Source: Inquilinus sp042743185 | GTDB taxonomy: Bacteria > Pseudomonadota > Alphaproteobacteria > DSM-16000 > Inquilinaceae | Direction: 5' to 3' | Length of the DNA stretch: 64,000 bases | Assembly: GCF_042743185.1 (NCBI RefSeq) | Contig: NZ_JBHYMS010000008.1 | Location: forward strand, 104,747 to 168,746 | Shown here: in pieces, positions 7,848-16,869 of the stretch | How positions within the stretch are numbered: position 1 is the first letter of the stretch | Layout: each line of letters begins with the position of its first letter | Made by a program: the position numbers and the translations under genes | The notes under the pieces: model-generated | Database searches by the model: none | Told to the model about the DNA's origin: nothing | Seen by the model: the letters and a program-made list of their open reading frames with translations, nothing else

Positions 7848-8627
7848 TCAGAACGTGCCGGGGAAGGCGCCGCCGTCGATCAGGATGTTCTGGCCGGTGA
7901 TGTAGCCGGCATGGACGCTGCACAGGAAGGCGCAGGCCGCGCCGAACTCGTCCGGCTGGCCGAAGCGCCCGGCCGGGATCGCGGCGCGGCGCCGGTCGGC
8001 GACGGCCTCGGCATCCTGGCCCGAGCGCTGGGCGGCCGCATTGATGCCGCCGCGCAGCCGGTCGGTGTCGAAGGCGCCGGGCAGGAGGCCGTTGATGGTG
8101 ACGCCCTTGCCGGCCATCTGCCGGGCGACGCCGGCGATGAAGCCGGTCAGGCCGGACCGGGCGCCGTTCGACAGGCCCAGCTCCGCGATCGGCGCCTTCA
8201 CCGCGCTCGAGGTGATGTTGACGATGCGGCCGAAGCCGCGGGACGCCATGCCGTCGACCACCGCCTTGGTCAGGAAGATCGGGGTCAGCATGTTGGCGTC
8301 GACCGCCTTGATCCAGGCGTCGCGGTCCCAGTCGCGGAAATCGCCGGGCGGCGGGCCGCCGGCGTTGTTGACCAGGATGTCCGGCTCGGGGCAGGCCGCC
8401 AGGGCGGCCTCGCGGCCCGCCTCGGTGGTGATGTCGCCGGCGATCGCCGTCACCTTGGCGCCGGTGGCACGGCGGATCTCCTCGGCCGTCGCCTCCAGCG
8501 CCTCGGCGCCGCGGGCGGTGATGACAAGCTCGACGCCCTCGCGCGCCAGCGCCAGGGCGCAGCCCTTGCCGAGGCCCTTGCTCGCGGCGCACACCAGGGC
8601 CTTGCGGCCCGCCAGTCCCAGATCCAT
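7848..8627 (-). CDS. SDR-family protein lacking the YxxxK catalytic pair
   Basis: The 259-residue protein has the short-chain dehydrogenase fold: a nucleotide-binding loop AASKGLGKG at residues 14-22, NNAG near residue 89, the active-site-type serines of NITSS, and a C-terminal GQNILIDGGAFPG. The usual YxxxK catalytic pair is absent; LSNGARSGL occupies its place. A divergent subgroup often annotated as 3-oxoacyl-ACP reductase-like shows this replacement, so reductase activity should not be assumed. GGAGGAG precedes the ATG at 8627. It lies 102 bp downstream of the HAD gene on the same strand and could be the last gene of the polyol operon or an independent unit. Confidence 0.8.
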   Translation of the reverse strand: MDLGLAGRKALVCAASKGLGKGCALALAREGVELVITARGAEALEATAEEIRRATGAKVTAIAGDITTEAGREAALAACPEPDILVNNAGGPPPGDFRDWDRDAWIKAVDANMLTPIFLTKAVVDGMASRGFGRIVNITSSAVKAPIAELGLSNGARSGLTGFIAGVARQMAGKGVTINGLLPGAFDTDRLRGGINAAAQRSGQDAEAVADRRRAAIPAGRFGQPDEFGAACAFLCSVHAGYITGQNILIDGGAFPGTF

Positions 8628-8729
8628 GGTCCGTCTCCTCCCGCCCCGATGGCGGGTCGTGCTTCGTGCGAAGGACGCAGGGTGCGACGTCCGGCGGCGG
8701 ATGTCACCCCGGTTGGGCCGGCCGATGCG

Positions 8730-9578
8730 TCACCAGCGGAACGAGGGCAGCAGGATGTCGGGGGCGCAGCCGACGATGGCGAATTCCCGCGCCATCTCGT
8801 CCTCCTCCATGCCGGCATGGATGCCGGTGCGGACCAGCGCGGCGGCGGCGCCGAAGCCGCGGGCGCCGGCGACGTCGTGCTCGACGCTGTCGCCGACGCA
8901 GACCACGTCGCCGGGCCGCTCCACCCCGGCGGTGGCGGCGGCGTGGCGGTACATCAGCGGATGCGGCTTGCCGACCCAGGTGACGGTGCCGCCGAGCTGC
9001 TCGTACATCTCGGCGATGCGCCCGGCGCCGAAGGCGGGGCCCAGCGGGGTCAGCATGATCTTGTCCGGGTTGGTGCACAGCGCCGGCACGCCGCGCGCCG
9101 CCGCCGGGGCCAGCAGATCGCGGTAGGTGTCGAGCGGGATCAGGTGCCCGCGGCTGCCGGCGATCAGCACCAGGTCGGCGGCGTCGCCGGTCTCGGCCTC
9201 GGCGAAGCCCAGCGTCTCGGCGAAGCCGCGGTCCTCGCCGCTGGAGATCACCAGGCAGCGGGCGCCGCTGCCGGGGGACACCGGCAGCGCGCCGCTCTGC
9301 AGCAGGGCCAGGGCGACGTCGCCCGAGGTGACGAAATGGTCGTAGCTGTCGCGGGCGAAGCCCAGCGTCTCCATCCGCCGCGCATTGTAGGCGGCGGAGC
9401 GGCCGGAGTTGGACAGCAGCACGATGTGCCGGCCGGCATCCTTCAGCCGGCGCAGCGCCTCGATCGCGCCGGGATAGGGGTGGCGGCCGTCATGCAGCAC
9501 GCCGTACTGGTCGACGAAGAAGGTGCCGAAGCGGTCGACGAGGCCGCCGATCCCATCCACCTGCTCGATTTCCAGCAT
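8730..9578 (-). CDS. HAD-superfamily IIA hydrolase, last gene of the polyol operon
   Basis: The 282-residue protein matches the HAD subclass IIA group (NagD/TIGR01459-like). Motif I is FFVDQYGVLHDG with Asp23 as nucleophile, motif II is LLSNSGR, motif III KPHPLMY, and motif IV is GDSVEHDVAGA. The position two after the nucleophile, which is the acid/base Asp in most HAD phosphatases, is Tyr25; homologues commonly have Trp there, so phosphatase activity may be weak or different. The start overlaps the stop of the FGGY kinase (TGATG), implying translational coupling. A role in dephosphorylating a sugar phosphate or in metabolite repair is inferred from context only. Confidence 0.8.
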   Translation of the reverse strand: MLEIEQVDGIGGLVDRFGTFFVDQYGVLHDGRHPYPGAIEALRRLKDAGRHIVLLSNSGRSAAYNARRMETLGFARDSYDHFVTSGDVALALLQSGALPVSPGSGARCLVISSGEDRGFAETLGFAEAETGDAADLVLIAGSRGHLIPLDTYRDLLAPAAARGVPALCTNPDKIMLTPLGPAFGAGRIAEMYEQLGGTVTWVGKPHPLMYRHAAATAGVERPGDVVCVGDSVEHDVAGARGFGAAAALVRTGIHAGMEEDEMAREFAIVGCAPDILLPSFRW

Positions 9579-10840
9579 CAAGATCCTCCGAGTCCGGCCA
9601 GGGCCAGCCGGGCTGTACCCTCTGCCGCGTCCTCGGACAAGGCCGGCAGGAACGGCACGCCCAGCTGCCGGCGGCGGATCTCGGTCCAGCCGGCATTGGC
9701 GGCGCCGCCGCCGACGCTGCGCAGCGAGGTCACGGCCGGCGCGCCGAGCTCCGCCAGCAGGCGGTAGGCCCGGGCCTCGATCCCGGCGATGCCCTCCAGA
9801 ACGCCCTGGAAGAACACCGCGTCGTCGTCCGGCCGCGGCTCCAGCACCGGCGCCAGCGCGGGATCCGCCACCGGGAAGCGTTCGCCCGGCCGGGGCAGCG
9901 GGTAATAGGACAGGCCGGTCGGCCGGTCCGGCTGCAGCGCGGCGGTCAGCGCGGGCAGCCGGTCGCGGCCGAACAGCTGGGCGATCACCGCCCCGCCGCT
10001 GTTCGAGGCGCCGCCGACCAGCCAGCGGTCGCCCATGCGATGGCTGTAGACGCCGTGCTGCGGAGAATCGACCGGTCGGTCGGACAATAATTTGATCACC
10101 AGGGTCGACCCCAGCGCCGTGACCGCGTCGCCCACCGCATCCGCCCCAGTGGCGAGGAAGGAGGCGCAGCCGTCCGTGGTGCCGGCGACCACCAGCGTGC
10201 CGGCCGGCAGGCCGAGGGCGACGGCCTCGGCATCCACCGGGCCTGTCGGGGTGCCCGGCGCCACCGCCCGCGGCAGGGCGGCGGGATCGATGCCGAGGCC
10301 GAAGATCCAGTCCGGCCAGCGCCGGGCCACCGGGTCGTAGCCGGTCTTCAGCGCGTTGTTCTCGTCGGTGACGTCGAAGCGGCCGGACAGGCGGCCGGCG
10401 ATCCAGTCGGCCTGGTGCAGCACGCGCACGGCCCCCGGCCGGCGTAGCAGGGCCAGGGCGCGGGCGAGGGCGGAGCTGCGGCCGCGGGCGGCGCTGCCGG
10501 CGGGCGCCACGGCGTCGATCCGGGCGACCACCGCCTCGTCCGGGCAAGGATCGTTGTACATCAGCGCCGGGCCGACCGGCCGCCCCGCCGCGTCGGTCAC
10601 CAGCACGGTGCCGGAGGTGCCGTCGACCGAGACGGCGCCGACCCCGGACAGGTCGGCCTCCGCCGCCAGCCGGCGCAGCGCAGCCACCGTGGCCAGCCAC
10701 CACATCTCCGGGTCACGCGGGTCCAGGCCGGGGCTGTCGGTCGCCATGGCGCCGCGGCCGACCGGACGGCCGGCGGCGTCCACCGCAACCGCCCGCACGC
10801 CGGAGGTGCCGACATCGATGCCGATCGCGCGCGCCGTCAT
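9578..10840 (-). CDS. FGGY-family carbohydrate kinase (second kinase of the operon)
   Basis: This 420-residue protein has the FGGY/actin-fold signature: AIGIDVGTSGVRAVAVD at the N-terminus, VSVDGTSGTVLVTD near residue 85, TTDGCASFLATG near 230, and SVGGGAANAGW near 372 in the C-terminal domain. At 420 residues it is shorter than xylulokinases (about 490). It should transfer phosphate from ATP to a ketose or polyol; the substrate is not determined. It starts two bases after the stop of the class II aldolase and its stop overlaps the start of the HAD gene, so aldolase, kinase and HAD form a tightly coupled trio. The kinase may make the substrate of that aldolase. Confidence 0.85.
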   Translation of the reverse strand: MTARAIGIDVGTSGVRAVAVDAAGRPVGRGAMATDSPGLDPRDPEMWWLATVAALRRLAAEADLSGVGAVSVDGTSGTVLVTDAAGRPVGPALMYNDPCPDEAVVARIDAVAPAGSAARGRSSALARALALLRRPGAVRVLHQADWIAGRLSGRFDVTDENNALKTGYDPVARRWPDWIFGLGIDPAALPRAVAPGTPTGPVDAEAVALGLPAGTLVVAGTTDGCASFLATGADAVGDAVTALGSTLVIKLLSDRPVDSPQHGVYSHRMGDRWLVGGASNSGGAVIAQLFGRDRLPALTAALQPDRPTGLSYYPLPRPGERFPVADPALAPVLEPRPDDDAVFFQGVLEGIAGIEARAYRLLAELGAPAVTSLRSVGGGAANAGWTEIRRRQLGVPFLPALSEDAAEGTARLALAGLGGS

Positions 10841-10842
10841 GC

Positions 10843-11895
10843 TCACCCCTCCCGCCGGCTCAGCGACTGCCGGTACTGCTCCGCATCCCACTGGGTCAGC
10901 TCGTCGATCTGGGGCTGGGTGAAGGGCCGGACCGCGGTGCCGGCCGGCACCCGCCCGGCGACATCGGCCAGGCAGCGCGCCATCTCGTCCGCCCCGCGCA
11001 GCACGCCCTGGTGCAGCACCACGCCATGGCCCGGAACGCCGACGATCGCCGGGGGGCGCGGCCCTTCGCCCAGCGCCGCCAGCTCGGCCGGCGTCCGGGC
11101 CGTGGCGAGGGCGGCGCCGAGGAAGATCACATGGTCGGGGTAGAAGGCGCCGCCGGTGGCCAGCGCCAGGCTGGCGGGATCCGCCGCCGCGTCATGCGCG
11201 ACCGGGTCCTGTGGCAGCCGGTAGGGCGTGCCGCGGATGAAATCGGCCAGCGTATCCGGCTGGGCCGCGGGGGAGGGGCGGCGGGGCAAGGCGAGGGCGG
11301 TGCAGACCCGGTCCAGCAGCGCGCCCGCCACGGCGACGCCGTCCGCGGCGACCACCAGGCCGTGATTGCCCAGCACCACGACATTGGTCGCGGGCTTGAG
11401 CCGCGCTGCGATCGCCTGCGACAGGGTCAGGCCCGGCTTGCAGTAGGGCACGAAGACCCAGTCCACGCCGGGCAGGCCGTCGAGCCGCTCGGCCAGCCGC
11501 GCCTCGGCGTCGGCGCGGATGGCCAGCGCGATGGTCGAGACGCAATGGACGTGCAGCACCACGGTGAAGGGCAGCACCGCATGCACGGTGGTCTCGATCG
11601 ACGGCCGCAGCTCGCGGGGATTGTGCTCCGCCACCACGAAGTCGCGAGCGGTCTCGGCGGCGGGATCGCCGTCGCGCATCGCCTGCAGCAGCGGGTCGAG
11701 CCGCACGGGGACCAGGATCTCCTCCGCCTCGGCCCGGGCCAGCCAGGTGCCGGAGGCCTTGATCCACATCACCCCGTCGCGCTTGAGCGAGGTATTGCCC
11801 CCGGCCGCCTGCACTCGGTCCGGGTCGCGGCCGAGCCGGGCGGAGAGGGCGCGCAGGGCAAGGAGGTCGGGATCGGTCGACGGGTCGAGGGTCAT
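10843..11895 (-). CDS. Class II aldolase/adducin-family protein
   Basis: The 350-residue protein carries the class II (zinc) aldolase domain: AGGNTSLK, IKASGTWL, the acidic residue in RPSIETTVH, the metal-binding pair HVH in VVLHVHCVST, and the third ligand in LGNHGLVV. A C-terminal extension of about 120 residues contains a second conserved block, PGHGVVLHQG. Family members split ketose-1-phosphates into dihydroxyacetone phosphate and an aldehyde, or act as epimerases. The ATG at 11895 is chosen because upstream codons run into repeat-derived sequence. It is separated from the glpD-like gene by the dispersed repeat and is followed two bases later by an FGGY kinase, which suggests a kinase-aldolase step. 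Confidence 0.82.
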   Translation of the reverse strand: MTLDPSTDPDLLALRALSARLGRDPDRVQAAGGNTSLKRDGVMWIKASGTWLARAEAEEILVPVRLDPLLQAMRDGDPAAETARDFVVAEHNPRELRPSIETTVHAVLPFTVVLHVHCVSTIALAIRADAEARLAERLDGLPGVDWVFVPYCKPGLTLSQAIAARLKPATNVVVLGNHGLVVAADGVAVAGALLDRVCTALALPRRPSPAAQPDTLADFIRGTPYRLPQDPVAHDAAADPASLALATGGAFYPDHVIFLGAALATARTPAELAALGEGPRPPAIVGVPGHGVVLHQGVLRGADEMARCLADVAGRVPAGTAVRPFTQPQIDELTQWDAEQYRQSLSRREG

Positions 11896-11920
11896 GGGCA
11901 AGTGTCCCGGAAAATCCACT

Positions 11921-12025
11921 CTCCCCCTATCGCAAGGGGAGCGCGTAGGTTGGGTTCGCGGGCACGCGAACCCAACATCGTGCAACCTGGACCGGTGTTG
12001 GGTTCGCCGAGCGAACCCAACCTAC
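11921..12025. repeat. Dispersed double-hairpin repeat, copy 2, with flanking hairpin
   Basis: The 81-bp core at 11945-12025 starts GTAGGTTGGGTTCGC and ends GCGAACCCAACCTAC, like copies 1 and 3. It is preceded by a small CTCCCC...GGGGAG hairpin at 11921-11941 that is also found beside copy 3. It lies between two genes of the same operon (stop of the glpD-like gene at 12047, start of the class II aldolase at 11895), so it is transcribed and could modulate mRNA stability. Confidence 0.85.
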
Positions 12026-12046
12026 GATCGAACGGAACATTGCCCA

Positions 12047-13594
12047 TCACCGGCCTATCGCCTGCACGGCCGGGGCCGGTGCGGCGTCCAACCACTCGGT
12101 GAAAGCCGCGGTTTCCGCCGGCGACAGATGCAGCCCATGCTTGGTGCGGCGCCACAGGATGTCCTCGGCATCTTCGGTCCATTCCTGCGCCCGCAGCCAG
12201 GCCGCCTCGCGTTCGTAGAGCCGTGCGCCGAAATGCCGGCCGAGATCGGCGGGCGACCGGGCGCCGTCCAGCAGCGCTTCGGCCCGGGTGCCGTAGAGCC
12301 GGCCGTAGTGCAGCGCCAGGTCTTCCGGCAGCCAGAGGTGGCGCCGGCGGAACTCCGCCAGCCAGCGCTCGAAATCGGCGCCGGGCATGTCGCCACCGGG
12401 CAAGGGCGCCGCCGCGGTCCAGGCCGGGCCCATCGCCGGGAAGAACGGGCGCAGGCGGTCCAGCGCATGCTCGGCCAGCTTGCGGAAGGTGGTGATCTTG
12501 CCGCCGAACACGGAGAGGATCGGCGCGCGGCCGCCCTCGTCATCGACGTCGAAGACATAGTCGCGGGTGACGGCCGAGGGGTTGGCGGCGTCGTCGTCGA
12601 ACAGCGGCCGCACCCCGGCGAAGGAATGCACCACGTCCTGCGGCCCGATCTGGCGCTGGAAGGCCCGGTTCAGCACGCCGCAGAGATACTCGACCTCCGC
12701 CGGGTCGACCGCCACCCGGTCGGGGTCGCCGGTCTGCGGGATGTCGGTGGTGCCGATCAGCAGGTAGCCGTGCTCGTACGGATTGATGAAGATCACCCGC
12801 TTGTCGGTGTTCTGCACCAGATAGGCCTGCGGCCCGTCATAGAACTTCCGCACCACGATGTGGCTGCCGCGCACCAGCCGGATCTTCTTGCCCGATTTGA
12901 GGCCGGCGGCACCGGTCAGAACCTTGTCGACCCAGGGGCCGGCGGCATTGGCCACGGCGCGGGCGACGACGTGCCGCTCCGCCCCGCCGCCGGCCGGGCG
13001 CAGCACCGCGTGCCACAGCCCGTCCCGGCGCCGCAGCGACACGCATTCGGTGCGGGTCAGGATCTCGGCGCCGCGCTCGGCCGCGCCGATCGCGTTCAGC
13101 ACCACCAGCCGGGCGTCGTCGACCCAGCAGTCGGAATATTCGAAGCCGTGGCGGAAGCGGTCCTGCAGCGGCTTGCCCTCCGGGTCGCGGTGCAGGTCCA
13201 GGCCGCGGCTGGCCGGCAGCCTCTTGCGGCCGCCGAGATGGTCGTACAGGAACAGCCCCGTCCGCAGCAGCCAGGCCGGGCGCAGGAAGCTGTCATGCGG
13301 CAGCACGAAGCGCATCGGCCAGATGATGTGCGGCGCGGCGGCCAGCAGCACCTCGCGCTCGATCAGCGCCTCGCGCACCAGCCTGAACTCGTAGTATTCG
13401 AGGTAGCGCAGGCCGCCATGCACCAGCTTGCCGCTGCGGCTCGACGTGCCCTCGGCCAGGTCGCCCTTCTCGCACAGCAGCACCGACAGGCCGCGACCCA
13501 CCGCGTCGCGGGCGATGCCGGCGCCGTTGACGCCGCCGCCGACCACCAGCAGGTCGATGACGGCCCCGTTCCGCTGTTCCGCTCCGTCCGCCAT
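12047..13594 (-). CDS. glpD: GlpD/EryB-like FAD-dependent polyol-phosphate dehydrogenase
   Basis: The 515-residue protein is a member of the FAD-dependent glycerol-3-phosphate dehydrogenase family, which oxidises a polyol phosphate to a ketose phosphate and passes electrons to quinone at the inner face of the membrane. The FAD loop LLVVGGGVNGAGIARDA is at residues 15-31, followed by SSRSGKLVHGGLRYLE, the FAD/substrate region NAAGPWVDK and IGTTDIP, and a GGKITTFRKLAEHA segment; the C-terminal DAO_C domain is complete. Rhizobial/Brucella EryB (erythritol phosphate dehydrogenase) is a close relative and the linked erythritol-kinase-like gene and SorC regulator make that substrate class as likely as glycerol-3-phosphate. 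It starts five bases after the fuculose-phosphate-aldolase-like gene. Confidence 0.88.
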   Translation of the reverse strand: MADGAEQRNGAVIDLLVVGGGVNGAGIARDAVGRGLSVLLCEKGDLAEGTSSRSGKLVHGGLRYLEYYEFRLVREALIEREVLLAAAPHIIWPMRFVLPHDSFLRPAWLLRTGLFLYDHLGGRKRLPASRGLDLHRDPEGKPLQDRFRHGFEYSDCWVDDARLVVLNAIGAAERGAEILTRTECVSLRRRDGLWHAVLRPAGGGAERHVVARAVANAAGPWVDKVLTGAAGLKSGKKIRLVRGSHIVVRKFYDGPQAYLVQNTDKRVIFINPYEHGYLLIGTTDIPQTGDPDRVAVDPAEVEYLCGVLNRAFQRQIGPQDVVHSFAGVRPLFDDDAANPSAVTRDYVFDVDDEGGRAPILSVFGGKITTFRKLAEHALDRLRPFFPAMGPAWTAAAPLPGGDMPGADFERWLAEFRRRHLWLPEDLALHYGRLYGTRAEALLDGARSPADLGRHFGARLYEREAAWLRAQEWTEDAEDILWRRTKHGLHLSPAETAAFTEWLDAAPAPAVQAIGR

Positions 13595-13599
13595 GCCGC

Positions 13600-14256
13600 T
13601 CAGGCCGCCTGCTTCGGGCGCGGGCCGTAATCCTTGAACTTCTCGATCACCCGGTCGATCTCGTCGTCCGGCAGGCATTTGGGCCCGCCCAGCATCAGCG
13701 TGTAGACATACTGCTTGGCCAGGGTCTCGACCTCGACCGCCAGCCACATCGCCTTGCCCAGAGTCGCGCCGGTGGCGATCAGCCCGTGATTGGCCAACAG
13801 GCAGGCGGTGCGGTCCTGCAGCGCCGCGATCGCATGCTCCGACAGCTCCGGCGTGCCGTAGGTGGCGTAGGGGGCGCAGGGGATCGAATTGCCGCCGCCG
13901 CAGGCGATCATGTAGTGCAGCGCCGGGATCTCCTGGTGCCGGATCGCCAGGATGGTTGAATACATCGGGTGGCAATGGACGATGGCGTTCACCTCCGGCT
14001 TGCGGCGGTGGATGTCGAGGTGGAAGCGCCATTCGGAGGAGGGGCGGTGGTCGCCATGCTCCCAGCTGCCGTCCATCCTCATGGCGACGATGTCGTCCGG
14101 CGTCATCTCGTCATAGGGCACGCCGGTCGGGGTCACCAGGATCCCGTCGCCCCAGCGGGCGCTGATGTTGCCGGAGGTGCCCTGGTTCAGCCCGTTGGCG
14201 TTCATCTGCCGGCAGGCTTCGACGATCCTGGTGCGCAGCTCGATCTCGGTGGTCAT
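13600..14256 (-). CDS. Class II aldolase (L-fuculose-1-phosphate aldolase-like)
   Basis: The 218-residue protein has all class II aldolase landmarks: GTSGNISAR near residue 27, TPTGVPYDEM near 42, the catalytic acid in SSEWRFH (Glu74), zinc ligands in VHCHPMYST near residue 95, and the third histidine in LANHGLIATG near 155. Its length is that of FucA. It should split a ketose-1-phosphate to dihydroxyacetone phosphate plus a short aldehyde, or the reverse. It sits between the 2-hydroxyacid dehydrogenase and the GlpD/EryB-like gene. A natural reading is that the kinase and dehydrogenase make a ketose phosphate that this enzyme cleaves. The exact sugar is not known. Confidence 0.87.
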   Translation of the reverse strand: MTTEIELRTRIVEACRQMNANGLNQGTSGNISARWGDGILVTPTGVPYDEMTPDDIVAMRMDGSWEHGDHRPSSEWRFHLDIHRRKPEVNAIVHCHPMYSTILAIRHQEIPALHYMIACGGGNSIPCAPYATYGTPELSEHAIAALQDRTACLLANHGLIATGATLGKAMWLAVEVETLAKQYVYTLMLGGPKCLPDDEIDRVIEKFKDYGPRPKQAA

Positions 14257-14272
14257 GGTCGGGTTCCTAAGG

Positions 14273-15313
14273 TCAGCAGAGGCGGAGCAGGGGCTCGCCG
14301 GCCAGGTAGCGCCGGACGTCCTCGGCGATCTGCCCGGCGGCGTAGGTGACGGTCTTCACCGAGGCGCCGGCGATGTGCGGGGTCAGGGTGACGTTGGGCA
14401 GCTTCAACAGCGGCCAGTCCTCCGGCGGCGGCTCGACCGCGAAGGTCTCCAGCATGGCGCCGCGCAGCTTGCCGCCGACCAGCGCGTCGTAGAGGGCGTC
14501 GTAATCGACCAGCGGGCCGCGGGCGGTGTTGACGAAGATCGCCCCGTCCTTCATCGCCGCGAAGGCCTCGGCACCGATCATGCCGGTGGTCTCGGCCGTC
14601 ACCCGCGGATGCAGCGTCACCACGTCGCTCTCGGCCAGCAGCGTCTCCAGCGAGACCTGCTGCACGCCGTCGGCGCTGTCGGCGGGGTCGAGCTGGACAT
14701 AGGGGTCGGTCACCAGGATGCGGCAGCCGAAGGCCTTCAGCAGGCGCACCACCTTGCTGCCGACATGGCCGTAGCCGATCACGCCGACCGTCATCTCCGA
14801 CAGCTCGCGGCCGGTCAGGTCGGCGCGGTACAGGTCGCCGCGCCATTGGCCCTGGGAGAGGGAGGTGTGGCCGCGGGTGATCAGCCGCGTCTCGGCCAGG
14901 ATGGCGCCGATGGTGAACTCGGCCACCGCGCTGGCATTGCGGCCGGGGGCGTTCACCACCTTCACGCCGCGCGCCTTGGCCGCCTTCATGTCGATGTTGA
15001 CCGGCCCGCCGCGGCTGACGCCGATCAGCTTCAGCTCCGGCAGCCGCTCCAGCATCCCGGCGGAGATCGGCGCCAGATGGGTGACCAGGATCTCCGCATC
15101 GCCGATGAAGTCGACGATCTCGTCCGGGTCGCCCATGAACTCCTTCAGCCCGTCCAGGCCGGTGCCGGCATAGCCATGCACCATCGGCTCGTCCGGCCAG
15201 GGCTGCTCCAGCGTCCGGATATCGAGCGGGGCCGAGATGGCCTCCAGCGCCTCGACGAACAGGCTGGGCAGCATGAAGCGGTCGCCGATCACGGCAACGC
15301 GACGTCCAGTCAT
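14273..15313 (-). CDS. D-isomer-specific 2-hydroxyacid dehydrogenase
   Basis: The 346-residue protein has the NAD-binding Rossmann loop GYGHVG at residues 180-185 and the catalytic set Arg265 (NTARGPLVDY), Glu294 (FAVEPPP) and His313 (TPHIAGAS). It belongs to the phosphoglycerate-dehydrogenase-like group without an ACT domain. It interconverts a 2-hydroxyacid and a 2-oxoacid; in this operon it could handle glyoxylate/glycolate or a four-carbon acid released from the aldolase product, but that is inference. The start overlaps the stop of the FGGY kinase by four bases (ATGA), and the aldolase begins 16 bases downstream. Confidence 0.87.
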   Translation of the reverse strand: MTGRRVAVIGDRFMLPSLFVEALEAISAPLDIRTLEQPWPDEPMVHGYAGTGLDGLKEFMGDPDEIVDFIGDAEILVTHLAPISAGMLERLPELKLIGVSRGGPVNIDMKAAKARGVKVVNAPGRNASAVAEFTIGAILAETRLITRGHTSLSQGQWRGDLYRADLTGRELSEMTVGVIGYGHVGSKVVRLLKAFGCRILVTDPYVQLDPADSADGVQQVSLETLLAESDVVTLHPRVTAETTGMIGAEAFAAMKDGAIFVNTARGPLVDYDALYDALVGGKLRGAMLETFAVEPPPEDWPLLKLPNVTLTPHIAGASVKTVTYAAGQIAEDVRRYLAGEPLLRLC

Positions 15314-16869
15314 CCTTGGGTCCTCAAATCTTCCAATGCGTGCCAGACCGGGCGCAGCGCCCGGTAGCTGGTTCGGTACTGCGGGAACAGGCGGTCATAC
15401 TGCGCGACGAGATCCGGGTCGGGCGGCTCGGCCTCGGCCAGCAGCGGCGTCACCCAGCGGGCGCAGGCGGCGTCGATGCCGGGCAGGATGCCCAGCGACA
15501 GGGCCGCCACCATGGCCGCCCCGGCGGCGCCGACCTCCTCGCGCTTGACCAGGCGGATCGGCGCGTTGGCGGCGGCGGCGACGATGCCGCGCACGGTGGC
15601 GCTGCGCGCGGCGCCGCCGGCCATGCGGATCTCCGCCGGTGTGCCGCCGACCGCCTCGTAGCAGTCGCGGGTGGCGAAGCCGAGGCTCTCATAGATCGCC
15701 CGCATCAGGTCGCCGGCGCCGGCGGTGCCGGACAGGCCGATCACCGAGGCGCGGGCGGCGCTGTCGACGAAGGGCCCGCGCTCCCCCGCCTCGGCGATGA
15801 AGGGGTGGTACAGCAGGCGTCCCGGCTTCGCCGCCGCGGCCTTGCCGTCGAGCAGCCGGATCAGGTCGGACCGCTTCGGCAGCGTCGCCCCGGCGGCCTC
15901 CGCCACCTCCTCGACCACGCCGCACAGCCAGTCGATGTTCAGCGTCGCCGCCATGTTCGAGACCATGGAGACGTAGCTGCCCGGGACGATGAACGGCATG
16001 GTGTAGCCGACCTCCTCGCCCAAGGTCACCCGGTCGGCCCCGAACACCAGCCGCATATGGGCGCCGGTGGAGCCCAGCACGGTGAAGCCGGCGCGGCCCT
16101 CGGGGTCGTAGAGGCCGGAGCCGAGGGCGCCGCACAGCAGGTCGACCGGGGCCAGCACCACCGGCGTGCCGGCGGGCAGGCCGGTCGCGATCGCGGCCAC
16201 GGGCGTCAGCGCCGAGTTCTGGCGGGCGCCGTCGACCATCGGCGGCAGCAGCCGGGCCTCGTCCTGCAGCCCGAACAGCTCCAGCACTTCCGGCGCGTAT
16301 TCCCGGCTGCGGTAGTCGCCGAAGGTGAAGGTGCCCTCGGAGACGTCGGTCGCCCGCTCGCCGGTCATCCGGAAATACAGCCAGTCCTTGCAGTGGAAGG
16401 CGGTGGCGGCGCGGGCCAGCGCCTCCGGCCGGTGCCGCTTCAGCCACAGCAGCTGGCCGGACTGGTTCGACATGTTCAGCATGGTGCCGGTGAAGCGCTG
16501 CACCGCCTTGGCCGTGCCGGTCCGGTGCAGCTCGGCCACGATCGGGCCCGACCGTCCGTCATGCCACAGCATGGCGCGGCCCACCGGCTCGCCGTCGCGG
16601 TCGATCAGCCAGGTGCCGTCGCCCTGGCCGGTCACGGCGATGCCGGCGACGCGCAGACTGCGTGCCTCCAGCTTCGCCGCCAGCTCGCGCAGCACCAGCG
16701 CGGCATCGTCCCAGGTGCGGTCGAACTCCTGCTCCATACCGCTGCCGTCGACCGGGATCGTGGTGTTCGGCCGCGCCGCATGCTCGACCGGCGTGCCGTC
16801 CAGGTCGAAGGCAACCGCCTTGACCACCGAGGTGCCGGAATCGAGGCCGATCAGGACGTCCCTGGTCAT
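15310..16869 (-). CDS. FGGY-family kinase resembling erythritol kinase EryA
   Basis: The 519-residue protein has the FGGY layout: VLIGLDSGTSVVKAVAFD at residues 5-22, GIAVTGQGDGTWLI near 77, MLWHDGR near 100, LGSTGAHMRL near 260, and RMAGGAARSATVRGI near 420 in the C-terminal ATP-binding lobe. Overall length and the GDGTWLID segment resemble EryA of Brucella and rhizobia, which phosphorylates erythritol to erythritol-4-phosphate; xylulokinase is the alternative. It overlaps its neighbours on both sides by four bases (ATGA), so it is strongly coupled to the ABC ATPase and the 2-hydroxyacid dehydrogenase. It probably catalyses the first cytoplasmic step after uptake by the adjacent transporter. 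Confidence 0.85.
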   Translation of the reverse strand: MTRDVLIGLDSGTSVVKAVAFDLDGTPVEHAARPNTTIPVDGSGMEQEFDRTWDDAALVLRELAAKLEARSLRVAGIAVTGQGDGTWLIDRDGEPVGRAMLWHDGRSGPIVAELHRTGTAKAVQRFTGTMLNMSNQSGQLLWLKRHRPEALARAATAFHCKDWLYFRMTGERATDVSEGTFTFGDYRSREYAPEVLELFGLQDEARLLPPMVDGARQNSALTPVAAIATGLPAGTPVVLAPVDLLCGALGSGLYDPEGRAGFTVLGSTGAHMRLVFGADRVTLGEEVGYTMPFIVPGSYVSMVSNMAATLNIDWLCGVVEEVAEAAGATLPKRSDLIRLLDGKAAAAKPGRLLYHPFIAEAGERGPFVDSAARASVIGLSGTAGAGDLMRAIYESLGFATRDCYEAVGGTPAEIRMAGGAARSATVRGIVAAAANAPIRLVKREEVGAAGAAMVAALSLGILPGIDAACARWVTPLLAEAEPPDPDLVAQYDRLFPQYRTSYRALRPVWHALEDLRTQG

